From Chaetoceros tenuissimus (lineage: Eukaryota > Bacillariophyta > Thalassiosirophyceae > Chaetocerotales > Chaetocerotaceae), in the NCBI GenBank assembly GCA_021927905.1, contig BLLK01000074.1, positions 744,001 to 808,000 of the forward strand: a stretch of DNA of 64,000 nucleotides. The letters are read 5' to 3'. A model generated the notes under the pieces. The model worked only from the letters and a program-made list of their open reading frames with translations, ran no database searches and was not told the DNA's origin. Each line of letters opens with the position of its first letter. The first letter of the stretch is position 1. A program made the position numbers and the translations under genes. Below, one piece after another: positions 10,793 to 20,967 of this stretch.

Positions 10793-11802
10793 TTTAATGA
10801 CATGACTAGATGATGATTTGATATCATGTGTATCTAACAATGGAATCAAAGAATAATGAGATGATTGATGATGTGTTCTTTGAAGCAGATCGGAAAACGT
10901 ATCTTTTTGATTGGTGTGGTGTGTGTTGTAATAGCTAGACACCCTAGCCATATATGAAAGTTTCGTTTTCCGTTTTGGAAAATATTTATACGTATGTTTA
11001 ATTATTCATCAATCCTTAATCTAGCTAGCACTAGGAATAAATCTGTCATTAAAATTAAAATTTGATTTTAAATTATTTGAGATTGCTATTCTGTATTTTT
11101 ACTTTTTCAAATATTCGTATTTCCAAATCATAAAAATGTATTGGAATACGATACACAAACGAAAATGATGAGAAAACTTTTTTGTTATGAAAAAAAAATA
11201 TAAAAATATAAACTGTTACTATTTTTGAGGTGGAAGTAATTCAAACAGAATTCCTATGATTGATTAGCTGCTTCATTTGCATCATATTTTGTGATTGAAT
11301 CAGTAATAGGTAAGCAGCCGTTATATGTATTAATCGGTCTAAAGAAAAAAGTCCAAAAGTCAATAAGTACCGTAGTCCCAAAGCAAAGTTTTATAATGTA
11401 TATTGAATAACATGATAGTTTCATACACAAATAATGAGAAAGATAATAGACATAAATATTTGAATTTATATAAAATGTAACTGGTTATTGATGTGGACAG
11501 GATTCTATGTTCTTTATTGAACATATATTTTGTGAACGACTCAGAAATGGGTAAGTAGCCGTTAAACTATGACAAAATCTGTACCGGTCCAGCTAAATAA
11601 GTCAAAGGTCATAACTTTTTCTCCCAAGCAACACAAACACAAACGGCGAAAAAAAATAAAACGATGAAAACACAACACACAACAACGATATCTCTGCTCA
11701 TAAAATACAATTTTCACCTAATTGCATAACTACATTGCATCCTCAAAGCTCTAAGCACTACCAAATCTATCTCTTATTACTACCTAAGACCTCTCTATCA
11801 AA
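10793..11802. promoter_or_regulatory. Divergent upstream region (oxidoreductase A / Cys-repeat A1) with internal repeat
   Basis: About 1 kb of AT-rich DNA between two genes pointing away from each other; copied in each tandem unit (13944-14953 and 17095-18104). It holds a degenerate direct repeat: about 11280-11375 and about 11515-11615 share TATTTTGTGA, then a stretch with GGTAAGCAGCCGTTA versus GGTAAGTAGCCGTTA, then AAGTC. GCCGTTA is a MYB-type core (CNGTTR). The region just before the Cys gene is pyrimidine-rich (CTACCTAAGACCTCTCTATC), as for a transcription start or leader. Confidence 0.4.
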
Positions 11803-13020
11803 ATGCGTGTGACAGCATCCGCTCTTTCCGTTTTGGCTACCCTCTCCGCTTTCTCCTTCCTCCCGAAAGGAGTCTCTGCACAAGGAAATTGTAATTCCTT
11901 TTCCGGTGTCGATGCTGCAAGTGATGCAAGAGATTGGTGTGATACACTGACTAACAAGTGCTGTACCGACGATTCTGGAGATGTTGATTCCTCTGCATGC
12001 GATTACTGGAGTTCTGATGCAGAGTATAAGCTCTGCGAAGGCAGTTGCCGAGGGGATGACTCTTGCACATATATGTTGTCCGATGCAGGTCCTGGATCAT
12101 CCATCTCTATCAAAGAAGGAGGGTGTGTCGGCTATGAAGCGTGCTATGATTTTGTTGAACAAGCAAATGGAAAAGTGACTGCATCCATCGGCATGGGAGC
12201 ATGTTCACAAGATTATGCGTGTGATGAGTTTCTAAATTATGCTGAAGGAGACATCACTGTAGATATCCAAGATGGAGCTTGCAAGGGGATGTATGCGTGC
12301 GAAGATGCATTTGAAAATGCTGGTTCAGGTTCATCCATCGTGATCAAAGAAGGAGGGTGCGTCGGCCAGTATGCGTGCGAGTACTTTGCTGAACAAGCAG
12401 ATGGAGCAGTGACTGCTTCAATAGGCAAGGGATCATGTTCAGGAGGCAGCGATGTCTGTTACGACTTCCTAGAAAACGCTTCAGACGTTGTTTTTATCGA
12501 CATCCAGGATCAGGCATGTTCAGGAGATGACGCTTGTTATGAAGTTGGCCAAGATGCGAGTAACTTGAAGTCAATCACTGTCCCAGTACTAGAATGTAAC
12601 GCCGAAGATGCATGTAACTCTTGCGGTTACTCTAGCACTTCTGATGGGGGTTTAACAGTCACTACTGCATGCTGTGATATAGACACTGGAACTGTTGATG
12701 ACGCTTGTCTTTATTCTGATGCACCTTCTAACATCCCCTCCATGTCCTCTGCACCATCATCTTTCCCAAGTTCTCATCCGAGCAAAGTATCCTCCAACAG
12801 CCCTTCCAACATTCCATCACTTGATGATAAGAAAAAGAAAAAGGGGAAAAAGGCAGAGAAAGCATCAAAGAAAACCAAAGCATCAAAAGCTGCCGTAGAA
12901 GATGTTATGGAGGGTGATGCTAATGACATTGGAGTCACCGATACTCCAGATGTTGATGTTGTTGACATCGAAATTAAAGCAGAAGGAAGTATCAAAGCAG
13001 AAGGAACTATTAATAATTAA
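11803..13020 (+). CDS. Secreted Cys-repeat protein with lysine ladder (copy A1)
   Basis: 405 residues. Residues 1-26 are a signal peptide ending VSAQG. About residues 27-300 form Cys-rich repeats of roughly 19 + 19 residues, with C-x4-C pairs (GACSQDYAC, GACKGMYAC, GGCVGQYAC) alternating with beta-prone stretches such as SSIVIKEGG and DITVDIQD; this looks like a solenoid or beta-helix with a Cys ladder (inference). A Ser/Pro-rich segment follows (SNIPSMSSAPSS), then Lys at 344, 347, 350, 353, 356, 359 and 362, a perfect KxxK register. The tail is acidic. KxxK pentalysine clusters are known to target silaffins to diatom silica, so a cell-wall role is plausible. No known enzyme domain. Its divergent neighbour is oxidoreductase A. 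Confidence 0.8.
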   Translation: MRVTASALSVLATLSAFSFLPKGVSAQGNCNSFSGVDAASDARDWCDTLTNKCCTDDSGDVDSSACDYWSSDAEYKLCEGSCRGDDSCTYMLSDAGPGSSISIKEGGCVGYEACYDFVEQANGKVTASIGMGACSQDYACDEFLNYAEGDITVDIQDGACKGMYACEDAFENAGSGSSIVIKEGGCVGQYACEYFAEQADGAVTASIGKGSCSGGSDVCYDFLENASDVVFIDIQDQACSGDDACYEVGQDASNLKSITVPVLECNAEDACNSCGYSSTSDGGLTVTTACCDIDTGTVDDACLYSDAPSNIPSMSSAPSSFPSSHPSKVSSNSPSNIPSLDDKKKKKGKKAEKASKKTKASKAAVEDVMEGDANDIGVTDTPDVDVVDIEIKAEGSIKAEGTINN

Positions 13021-13180
13021 GCGAATGGAGAATGTTTGACTCTAAAATTCTAAAAAAAACAAGAACAAACATAAGGGTAATGTCGAAGTGAAAGTTGACC
13101 ATGATTAAAAGGAGAGAAACAAAAATAGAGATAATATAACTAATTTGATCTGAGTTCTTATCTTTTACATGCAACTCTTC

Positions 13181-13287
13181 TCATGCATCACAATTACTTG
13201 GATCTGGAGCAACACTAGATGCTCGTCCAAAACATACATCCGCAGTTCCATTTCCCAACATACTCTCAATCCATTCACTTCCCCATA
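13181..13287 (-). pseudogene. 3' fragment of multi-pass membrane protein gene (unit 1)
   Basis: The last about 35 codons of the gene at 19475-20614, from SEWIES to a stop at 13181, cut at the 3151-bp unit boundary. It differs from the full gene by a few bases, some of which match the module B copy instead. No start of its own. The same fragment recurs in unit 2 at 16332-16438. Confidence 0.85.
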
Positions 13288-13943
13288 TTTTTAAACTTTA
13301 ATTGAATAATTTCTCCAGTAGGAGAAGTCACTTGAACAGTATTTTCATTGACAAACGATCCAAAGCCCTGATACACAGTAGTACCAATTTCTTCTCCCCT
13401 TTCATGTCCATCAATGGGAGCAATTTCCGCCCTCAATTCTCTCATTCTCTGCATAATTCGATCAAAATCAATCTGGACATTTTCAACCGTCACTCCAAAT
13501 TCATTACTATGTGCTTTTTGAACTTGTCGTATAAGTTTTGCACTTGAGATCAGAGCTTTGGAAGGGACACAACCGACATTGAGACAATCTCCTCCTGCCA
13601 AAGATGCGGAAATCATACAACTCTTGCCACCTCTTCGTGCTGTTTGTCGAGAAGATACGAGACCACCTGCTCCTGCTCCGATGGAAATTAGGTCATAGAT
13701 TGTGTCATCGGATGTATGAGACCATTCTTTGGGATGGACTTGATTTAATAAAGAAGTGTTGGCTTCATCGAGTGGCCAAATGTGCAGTCTTTGTTTTGCA
13801 TCTTGAATGTGAGATTCTGATTTTGGATCCCAAGTTGAAGATAGAGATGAGGATGATTTCATGTTATTGTTATTGGAAGAGAATGCAGAGATGGGACTCG
13901 TAAGTAATAATAGTGTTGCTGTTGCTGTTTGGTATATCTTCAT
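13275..13943 (-). pseudogene. Truncated oxidoreductase copy (unit 2)
   Basis: Identical by eye to the 5' part of copy A except at the codons after CVPSKALI, where it reads SS instead of KS. It keeps the plastid signal, the FAD-binding GAGAGG and both redox cysteines. Homology ends at 13288, and the frame runs a few codons into reversed membrane-protein sequence before stopping at 13275 (ends KNMGK). The NAD(P)H and dimerisation domains, including the catalytic His-Glu pair, are missing, so it cannot be a working enzyme of the family. The intact 5' region means it may still be transcribed. The frame can also be read from an ATG at 14102. Confidence 0.85.
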
Positions 13944-14953
13944 TTTAATGACATGACTAGATGATGATTTGATATCATGTGTATCTAACAATGGAATCAA
14001 AGAATAATGAGATGATTGATGATGTGTTCTTTGAAGCAGATCGGAAAACGTATCTTTTTGATTGGTGTGGTGTGTGTTGTAATAGCTAGACACCCTAGCC
14101 ATATATGAAAGTTTCGTTTTCCGTTTTGGAAAATATTTATACGTATGTTTAATTATTCATCAATCCTTAATCTAGCTAGCACTAGGAATAAATCTGTCAT
14201 TAAAATTAAAATTTGATTTTAAATTATTTGAGATTGCTATTCTGTATTTTTACTTTTTCAAATATTCGTATTTCCAAATCATAAAAATGTATTGGAATAC
14301 GATACACAAACGAAAATGATGAGAAAACTTTTTTGTTATGAAAAAAAAATATAAAAATATAAACTGTTACTATTTTTGAGGTGGAAGTAATTCAAACAGA
14401 ATTCCTATGATTGATTAGCTGCTTCATTTGCATCATATTTTGTGATTGAATCAGTAATAGGTAAGCAGCCGTTATATGTATTAATCGGTCTAAAGAAAAA
14501 AGTCCAAAAGTCAATAAGTACCGTAGTCCCAAAGCAAAGTTTTATAATGTATATTGAATAACATGATAGTTTCATACACAAATAATGAGAAAGATAATAG
14601 ACATAAATATTTGAATTTATATAAAATGTAACTGGTTATTGATGTGGACAGGATTCTATGTTCTTTATTGAACATATATTTTGTGAACGACTCAGAAATG
14701 GGTAAGTAGCCGTTAAACTATGACAAAATCTGTACCGGTCCAGCTAAATAAGTCAAAGGTCATAACTTTTTCTCCCAAGCAACACAAACACAAACGGCGA
14801 AAAAAAATAAAACGATGAAAACACAACACACAACAACGATATCTCTGCTCATAAAATACAATTTTCACCTAATTGCATAACTACATTGCATCCTCAAAGC
14901 TCTAAGCACTACCAAATCTATCTCTTATTACTACCTAAGACCTCTCTATCAAA

Positions 14954-16171
14954 ATGCGTGTGACAGCATCCGCTCTTTCCGTTTTGGCTACCCTCTCCGC
15001 TTTCTCCTTCCTCCCGAAAGGAGTCTCTGCACAAGGAAATTGTAATTCCTTTTCCGGTGTCGATGCTGCAAGTGATGCAAGAGATTGGTGTGATACACTG
15101 ACTAACAAGTGCTGTACCGACGATTCTGGAGATGTTGATTCCTCTGCATGCGATTACTGGAGTTCTGATGCAGAGTATAAGCTCTGCGAAGGCAGTTGCC
15201 GAGGGGATGACTCTTGCACATATATGTTGTCCGATGCAGGTCCTGGATCATCCATCTCTATCAAAGAAGGAGGGTGTGTCGGCTATGAAGCGTGCTATGA
15301 TTTTGTTGAACAAGCAAATGGAAAAGTGACTGCATCCATCGGCATGGGAGCATGTTCACAAGATTATGCGTGTGATGAGTTTCTAAATTATGCTGAAGGA
15401 GACATCACTGTAGATATCCAAGATGGAGCTTGCAAGGGGATGTATGCGTGCGAAGATGCATTTGAAAATGCTGGTTCAGGTTCATCCATCGTGATCAAAG
15501 AAGGAGGGTGCGTCGGCCAGTATGCGTGCGAGTACTTTGCTGAACAAGCAGATGGAGCAGTGACTGCTTCAATAGGCAAGGGATCATGTTCAGGAGGCAG
15601 CGATGTCTGTTACGACTTCCTAGAAAACGCTTCAGACGTTGTTTTTATCGACATCCAGGATCAGGCATGTTCAGGAGATGACGCTTGTTATGAAGTTGGC
15701 CAAGATGCGAGTAACTTGAAGTCAATCACTGTCCCAGTACTAGAATGTAACGCCGAAGATGCATGTAACTCTTGCGGTTACTCTAGCACTTCTGATGGGG
15801 GTTTAACAGTCACTACTGCATGCTGTGATATAGACACTGGAACTGTTGATGACGCTTGTCTTTATTCTGATGCACCTTCTAACATCCCCTCCATGTCCTC
15901 TGCACCATCATCTTTCCCAAGTTCTCATCCGAGCAAAGTATCCTCCAACAGCCCTTCCAACATTCCATCACTTGATGATAAGAAAAAGAAAAAGGGGAAA
16001 AAGGCAGAGAAAGCATCAAAGAAAACCAAAGCATCAAAAGCTGCCGTAGAAGATGTTATGGAGGGTGATGCTAATGACATTGGAGTCACCGATACTCCAG
16101 ATGTTGATGTTGTTGACATCGAAATTAAAGCAGAAGGAAGTATCAAAGCAGAAGGAACTATTAATAATTAA
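14954..16171 (+). CDS. Secreted Cys-repeat protein with lysine ladder (copy A2)
   Basis: The predicted protein is the same as copy A1 in every residue (405 residues): signal peptide, C-x4-C repeat body, Ser/Pro-rich linker, seven lysines in KxxK register and acidic tail. It lies exactly 3151 bases downstream of A1, with the same 1-kb upstream region, so expression is probably the same. The truncated oxidoreductase at 13275-13943 is its divergent neighbour. Confidence 0.8.
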   Translation: MRVTASALSVLATLSAFSFLPKGVSAQGNCNSFSGVDAASDARDWCDTLTNKCCTDDSGDVDSSACDYWSSDAEYKLCEGSCRGDDSCTYMLSDAGPGSSISIKEGGCVGYEACYDFVEQANGKVTASIGMGACSQDYACDEFLNYAEGDITVDIQDGACKGMYACEDAFENAGSGSSIVIKEGGCVGQYACEYFAEQADGAVTASIGKGSCSGGSDVCYDFLENASDVVFIDIQDQACSGDDACYEVGQDASNLKSITVPVLECNAEDACNSCGYSSTSDGGLTVTTACCDIDTGTVDDACLYSDAPSNIPSMSSAPSSFPSSHPSKVSSNSPSNIPSLDDKKKKKGKKAEKASKKTKASKAAVEDVMEGDANDIGVTDTPDVDVVDIEIKAEGSIKAEGTINN

Positions 16172-16331
16172 GCGAATGGAGAATGTTTGACTCTAAAATT
16201 CTAAAAAAAACAAGAACAAACATAAGGGTAATGTCGAAGTGAAAGTTGACCATGATTAAAAGGAGAGAAACAAAAATAGAGATAATATAACTAATTTGAT
16301 CTGAGTTCTTATCTTTTACATGCAACTCTTC

Positions 16332-16438
16332 TCATGCATCACAATTACTTGGATCTGGAGCAACACTAGATGCTCGTCCAAAACATACATCCGCAGTTCC
16401 ATTTCCCAACATACTCTCAATCCATTCACTTCCCCATA
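16332..16438 (-). pseudogene. 3' fragment of multi-pass membrane protein gene (unit 2)
   Basis: Same 107-base gene tail as at 13181-13287, cut at the same unit boundary. The two fragments look identical and share substitutions not seen in the full gene at 19475, so they derive from one duplication product. Confidence 0.85.
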
Positions 16439-17094
16439 TTTTTAAACTTTAATTGAATAATTTCTCCAGTAGGAGAAGTCACTTGAACAGTATTTTCATT
16501 GACAAACGATCCAAAGCCCTGATACACAGTAGTACCAATTTCTTCTCCCCTTTCATGTCCATCAATGGGAGCAATTTCCGCCCTCAATTCTCTCATTCTC
16601 TGCATAATTCGATCAAAATCAATCTGGACATTTTCAACCGTCACTCCAAATTCATTACTATGTGCTTTTTGAACTTGTCGTATAAGTTTTGCACTTGAGA
16701 TCAGAGCTTTGGAAGGGACACAACCGACATTGAGACAATCTCCTCCTGCCAAAGATGCGGAAATCATACAACTCTTGCCACCTCTTCGTGCTGTTTGTCG
16801 AGAAGATACGAGACCACCTGCTCCTGCTCCGATGGAAATTAGGTCATAGATTGTGTCATCGGATGTATGAGACCATTCTTTGGGATGGACTTGATTTAAT
16901 AAAGAAGTGTTGGCTTCATCGAGTGGCCAAATGTGCAGTCTTTGTTTTGCATCTTGAATGTGAGATTCTGATTTTGGATCCCAAGTTGAAGATAGAGATG
17001 AGGATGATTTCATGTTATTGTTATTGGAAGAGAATGCAGAGATGGGACTCGTAAGTAATAATAGTGTTGCTGTTGCTGTTTGGTATATCTTCAT
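16426..17094 (-). pseudogene. Truncated oxidoreductase copy (unit 3)
   Basis: Second copy of the truncated oxidoreductase, apparently identical to that at 13275-13943: plastid signal, FAD-binding motif and redox Cys pair kept, cut at 16439 and stopping at 16426. It lacks the NAD(P)H and dimer-interface domains. The frame is also open up to an ATG at 17253. Confidence 0.85.
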
Positions 17095-18104
17095 TTTAAT
17101 GACATGACTAGATGATGATTTGATATCATGTGTATCTAACAATGGAATCAAAGAATAATGAGATGATTGATGATGTGTTCTTTGAAGCAGATCGGAAAAC
17201 GTATCTTTTTGATTGGTGTGGTGTGTGTTGTAATAGCTAGACACCCTAGCCATATATGAAAGTTTCGTTTTCCGTTTTGGAAAATATTTATACGTATGTT
17301 TAATTATTCATCAATCCTTAATCTAGCTAGCACTAGGAATAAATCTGTCATTAAAATTAAAATTTGATTTTAAATTATTTGAGATTGCTATTCTGTATTT
17401 TTACTTTTTCAAATATTCGTATTTCCAAATCATAAAAATGTATTGGAATACGATACACAAACGAAAATGATGAGAAAACTTTTTTGTTATGAAAAAAAAA
17501 TATAAAAATATAAACTGTTACTATTTTTGAGGTGGAAGTAATTCAAACAGAATTCCTATGATTGATTAGCTGCTTCATTTGCATCATATTTTGTGATTGA
17601 ATCAGTAATAGGTAAGCAGCCGTTATATGTATTAATCGGTCTAAAGAAAAAAGTCCAAAAGTCAATAAGTACCGTAGTCCCAAAGCAAAGTTTTATAATG
17701 TATATTGAATAACATGATAGTTTCATACACAAATAATGAGAAAGATAATAGACATAAATATTTGAATTTATATAAAATGTAACTGGTTATTGATGTGGAC
17801 AGGATTCTATGTTCTTTATTGAACATATATTTTGTGAACGACTCAGAAATGGGTAAGTAGCCGTTAAACTATGACAAAATCTGTACCGGTCCAGCTAAAT
17901 AAGTCAAAGGTCATAACTTTTTCTCCCAAGCAACACAAACACAAACGGCGAAAAAAAATAAAACGATGAAAACACAACACACAACAACGATATCTCTGCT
18001 CATAAAATACAATTTTCACCTAATTGCATAACTACATTGCATCCTCAAAGCTCTAAGCACTACCAAATCTATCTCTTATTACTACCTAAGACCTCTCTAT
18101 CAAA

Positions 18105-19313
18105 ATGCGTGTGACAGCATCCGCTCTTTCCGTTTTGGCTACCCTCTCCGCTTTCTCCTTCCTCCCGAAAGGAGTCTCTGCACAAGGAAATTGTAATTCC
18201 TTTTCCGGTGTCGATGCTGCAAGTGATGCAAGAGATTGGTGTGATACACTGACTAACAAGTGCTGTACCGACGATTCTGGAGATGTTGATTCCTCTGCAT
18301 GCGATTACTGGAGTTCTGATGCAGAGTATAAGCTCTGCGAAGGCAGTTGCCGAGGGGATGACTCTTGCACATATATGTTGTCCGATGCAGGTCCTGGATC
18401 ATCCATCTCTATCAAAGAAGGAGGGTGTGTCGGCTATGAAGCGTGCTATGATTTTGTTGAACAAGCAAATGGAAAAGTGACTGCATCCATCGGCATGGGA
18501 GCATGTTCACAAGATTATGCGTGTGATGAGTTTCTAAATTATGCTGAAGGAGACATCACTGTAGATATCCAAGATGGAGCTTGCAAGGGGATGTATGCGT
18601 GCGAAGATGCATTTGAAAATGCTGGTTCAGGTTCATCCATCGTGATCAAAGAAGGAGGGTGCGTCGGCCAGTATGCGTGCGAGTACTTTGCTGAACAAGC
18701 AGATGGAGCAGTGACTGCTTCAATAGGCAAGGGATCATGTTCAGGAGGCAGCGATGTCTGTTACGACTTCCTAGAAAACGCTTCAGACGTTGTTTTTATC
18801 GACATCCAGGATCAGGCATGTTCAGGAGATGACGCTTGTTATGAAGTTGGCCAAGATGCGAGTAACTTGAAGTCAATCACTGTCCCAGTACTAGAATGTA
18901 ACGCCGAAGATGCATGTAACTCTTGCGGTTACTCTAGCACTTCTGATGGGGGTTTAACAGTCACTATTGCATGCTGTGATATAGACACTGGAACTGTTGA
19001 TGACGCTTGTCTTTATTCTGATGCACCTTCTAACATCCCCTCCATGTCCTCTGCACCATCATCTTTCCCAAGTTCTCATCCGAGCAAAGTATCCTCCAAC
19101 AGCCCTTCCAACATTCCATCACTTGATGATAAGAAAAAGAAAAAGGGGAAAAAGGCAGAGAAAGCATCAAAGAAAACAAAAGCTGCCGTAGAAGATGTTA
19201 TGGAGGGTGATGCTAATGACATTGGAGTCACCGATACTCCAGATGTTGATGTTGTTGACATCGAAATTAAAGCAGAAGGAAGTATCAAAGCAGAAGGAAC
19301 TATTAATAATTAA
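18105..19313 (+). CDS. Secreted Cys-repeat protein with lysine ladder (copy A3)
   Basis: 402 residues. Compared with A1 and A2 it has one substitution (VTIACC instead of VTTACC) and lacks three residues within the lysine ladder through a 9-base in-frame deletion, leaving six lysines in KxxK register (344 to 359). Everything else is the same: signal peptide, repeat body, Ser/Pro linker, acidic tail. Followed tail to tail by the full membrane-protein gene, which marks the right end of the tandem array. Confidence 0.8.
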   Translation: MRVTASALSVLATLSAFSFLPKGVSAQGNCNSFSGVDAASDARDWCDTLTNKCCTDDSGDVDSSACDYWSSDAEYKLCEGSCRGDDSCTYMLSDAGPGSSISIKEGGCVGYEACYDFVEQANGKVTASIGMGACSQDYACDEFLNYAEGDITVDIQDGACKGMYACEDAFENAGSGSSIVIKEGGCVGQYACEYFAEQADGAVTASIGKGSCSGGSDVCYDFLENASDVVFIDIQDQACSGDDACYEVGQDASNLKSITVPVLECNAEDACNSCGYSSTSDGGLTVTIACCDIDTGTVDDACLYSDAPSNIPSMSSAPSSFPSSHPSKVSSNSPSNIPSLDDKKKKKGKKAEKASKKTKAAVEDVMEGDANDIGVTDTPDVDVVDIEIKAEGSIKAEGTINN

Positions 19314-19474
19314 GCGAATGGAGAATGTTTGACTCTAAAATTCTAAAAAAAAACAAGAACAAACATAAGGGTAATGTCGAAGTGAAAGTTGACCATGATT
19401 AAAAGGAGAGAAACAAAAATAGAGATAATATAACTAATTTGATCTGAGTTCTTATCTTTTACATGCAACTCTTC

Positions 19475-20614
19475 TCATGCATCACAATCACTTGGATCTG
19501 GCGCAACACTAGATGCTCGTCCAAAACATACATCAGCAGTTCCATTCCCCAACATACTCTCAATCCATTCACTTCCCCATAGCTCTATTGCTTCATTGAT
19601 ATCACCTCCATCCGCCTTGACAGATATACAATGGTTTGATATCGAAGCATGCAGTACATGTCTACAAGTATGCACCGGATCAATCCCATAGACAGATATC
19701 CCATTGACAAATTGCCCTACACATATTGCAAACATGAGTTGATCATACCATTCTTGTCGATTGAAAATCATTCCCAACATCCAAAAGGAATAATAATGAT
19801 GCAAATGAAAATGGCCATGAAGTACTTTCGGTAATATAAAAAACAAAACAATCAGTAATATTTCCACCAATTGTCGACTCCAACTTTGATCTCGTATGGT
19901 ATTTCGTATATGTAGGAATGATATCCATCCCAATAAAAGTAAAATGATTGCAGCAAATACAAATAAGGTCCATGGCCAGGTACAGGATACATTGTAGAAA
20001 GTGATGCTATTTCTAAGGAATTCAATGTTGGTCGATGCACTGGTCAATATCGATCCAATCAGTAATGGCAAGAAGAAGGATAATCTGTCGACTCCCTTTT
20101 TGTCATGAACTCTTCCAATGATTCCTAAAACTGTGGTGTATAATATAGCAGTTCCAAAGTCGTAATGAAAGAAATCTCGTATAGAATAATATACATCGTG
20201 TTCCCAATCTAATGCGCGAACAATGGCATGCATGATGAGCATGGATACAAATGTCATGACTATGAATTTGAGTAGTCGGACCGCTTGTACAGATTCAAAT
20301 ATTTGAATGCCTTTGATATGTGTCAGTTTTTCATCGGGAATGAAATTTGCGTCCAAGATATGCAGAGCACGCTTATATACTGAATTTGTATTTGATTCTT
20401 GCTGTGAAGTATTAGCAATATGATCTTCTTCATCGACTGCTAGTTGCTCTTGTTGCATCTGTCGATCGTCGTCGTCGTTCTTCTTTTCTATATTTTCTTG
20501 TTCGCCTAAAATCTTGACTCCTTCCTCGTCATAGGTACCAACAGCTCTCACTCCTTCTTCATTCTCGCCTTGGTTATCTTCTCTATTCATTTTGAAGGTT
20601 TCAATGATTTTCAT
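19475..20614 (-). CDS. Multi-pass membrane protein of unknown family (copy A)
   Basis: 379 residues from the ATG at 20614, or 371 from Met9 at 20590, the start conserved in copy B. The first about 85 residues are acidic and polar (EENEEG-type, DDDD run). About six to seven hydrophobic segments follow, the first around RLLKFIVMTFVSMLIMHAIV. A His-rich patch, HGHFHLHHYYSFWMLGM, precedes the last segment and could bind metal or haem (inference). WYDQLMFAICVGQFVNGISV is strongly conserved between copies. The C-terminal about 65 residues contain several cysteines and may face the lumen. I do not recognise the family. Convergent with Cys-repeat A3, divergent from the VTT gene. Confidence 0.7.
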   Translation of the reverse strand: MKIIETFKMNREDNQGENEEGVRAVGTYDEEGVKILGEQENIEKKNDDDDRQMQQEQLAVDEEDHIANTSQQESNTNSVYKRALHILDANFIPDEKLTHIKGIQIFESVQAVRLLKFIVMTFVSMLIMHAIVRALDWEHDVYYSIRDFFHYDFGTAILYTTVLGIIGRVHDKKGVDRLSFFLPLLIGSILTSASTNIEFLRNSITFYNVSCTWPWTLFVFAAIILLLLGWISFLHIRNTIRDQSWSRQLVEILLIVLFFILPKVLHGHFHLHHYYSFWMLGMIFNRQEWYDQLMFAICVGQFVNGISVYGIDPVHTCRHVLHASISNHCISVKADGGDINEAIELWGSEWIESMLGNGTADVCFGRASSVAPDPSDCDA

Positions 20615-20967
20615 TGACTTAAGTATCTTCTATGAAAGCTACTTTTACTTGTGATGTTGTGATGTATTATTTTGTGATGTAGTGATGTAGTACTGCATGT
20701 TCTCTCGTCTCTCGTCTCTCGTCTCACGTTGTTCTTTGAGAAGAATGAGACGGATAAATATAACGTCATATATTGACCGTTAAGGACAGATACTACGTCA
20801 TAGACAGAGCGGTTAAACATATCCTTAACCGTCATTTGCACATACCGTTTCGTGCAAAAAATACAGAATGCAACATACAATAATGCATTTCCTAGCTAGC
20901 TATTAGATACGTAGATGGAAATGACATCTGATAGCCAACAACTATAAAGAAATAAACACTACCAATC
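20615..20967. promoter_or_regulatory. Divergent promoter with CRE and CCGTTAA motifs (module A)
   Basis: A 353-base region between divergent genes. It holds ACGTCA at 20763-20768 and 20795-20800, plus GACCGTTAAGG, GCGGTTAAAC and CCTTAACCGTC between about 20775 and 20835. The same ordered set occurs in the module B counterpart, although surrounding sequence has drifted. ACGTCA is a bZIP half-site and CCGTTA a MYB-type core. Confidence 0.5.

Larger units (their letters stand above)
10137..19581. repeat. Tandem triplication of a 3151-bp unit
   Basis: Units 10137-13287, 13288-16438 and 16439-19581. Each holds the 5' two-fifths of the oxidoreductase gene (minus), its divergent upstream region, a full Cys-repeat gene (plus) and the last 107 coding bases of the membrane-protein gene (minus). 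The first join is at 13287/13288, where the membrane-protein tail meets the oxidoreductase at a run of five T (microhomology), and the same join recurs at 16438/16439. Units 1 and 2 are the same length. Unit 3 is 8 bases shorter net: a 9-base in-frame deletion in the Cys gene and one extra A in an A-run. Differences seen by eye are few, so the expansion is recent or homogenised. Confidence 0.9.

Noticed and set aside
10793-10951. Upstream in-frame extension of oxidoreductase A (ATG at 10951)
   Set aside because: The extension is polar, would bury the signal peptide, and its frame is not conserved upstream of copy B.
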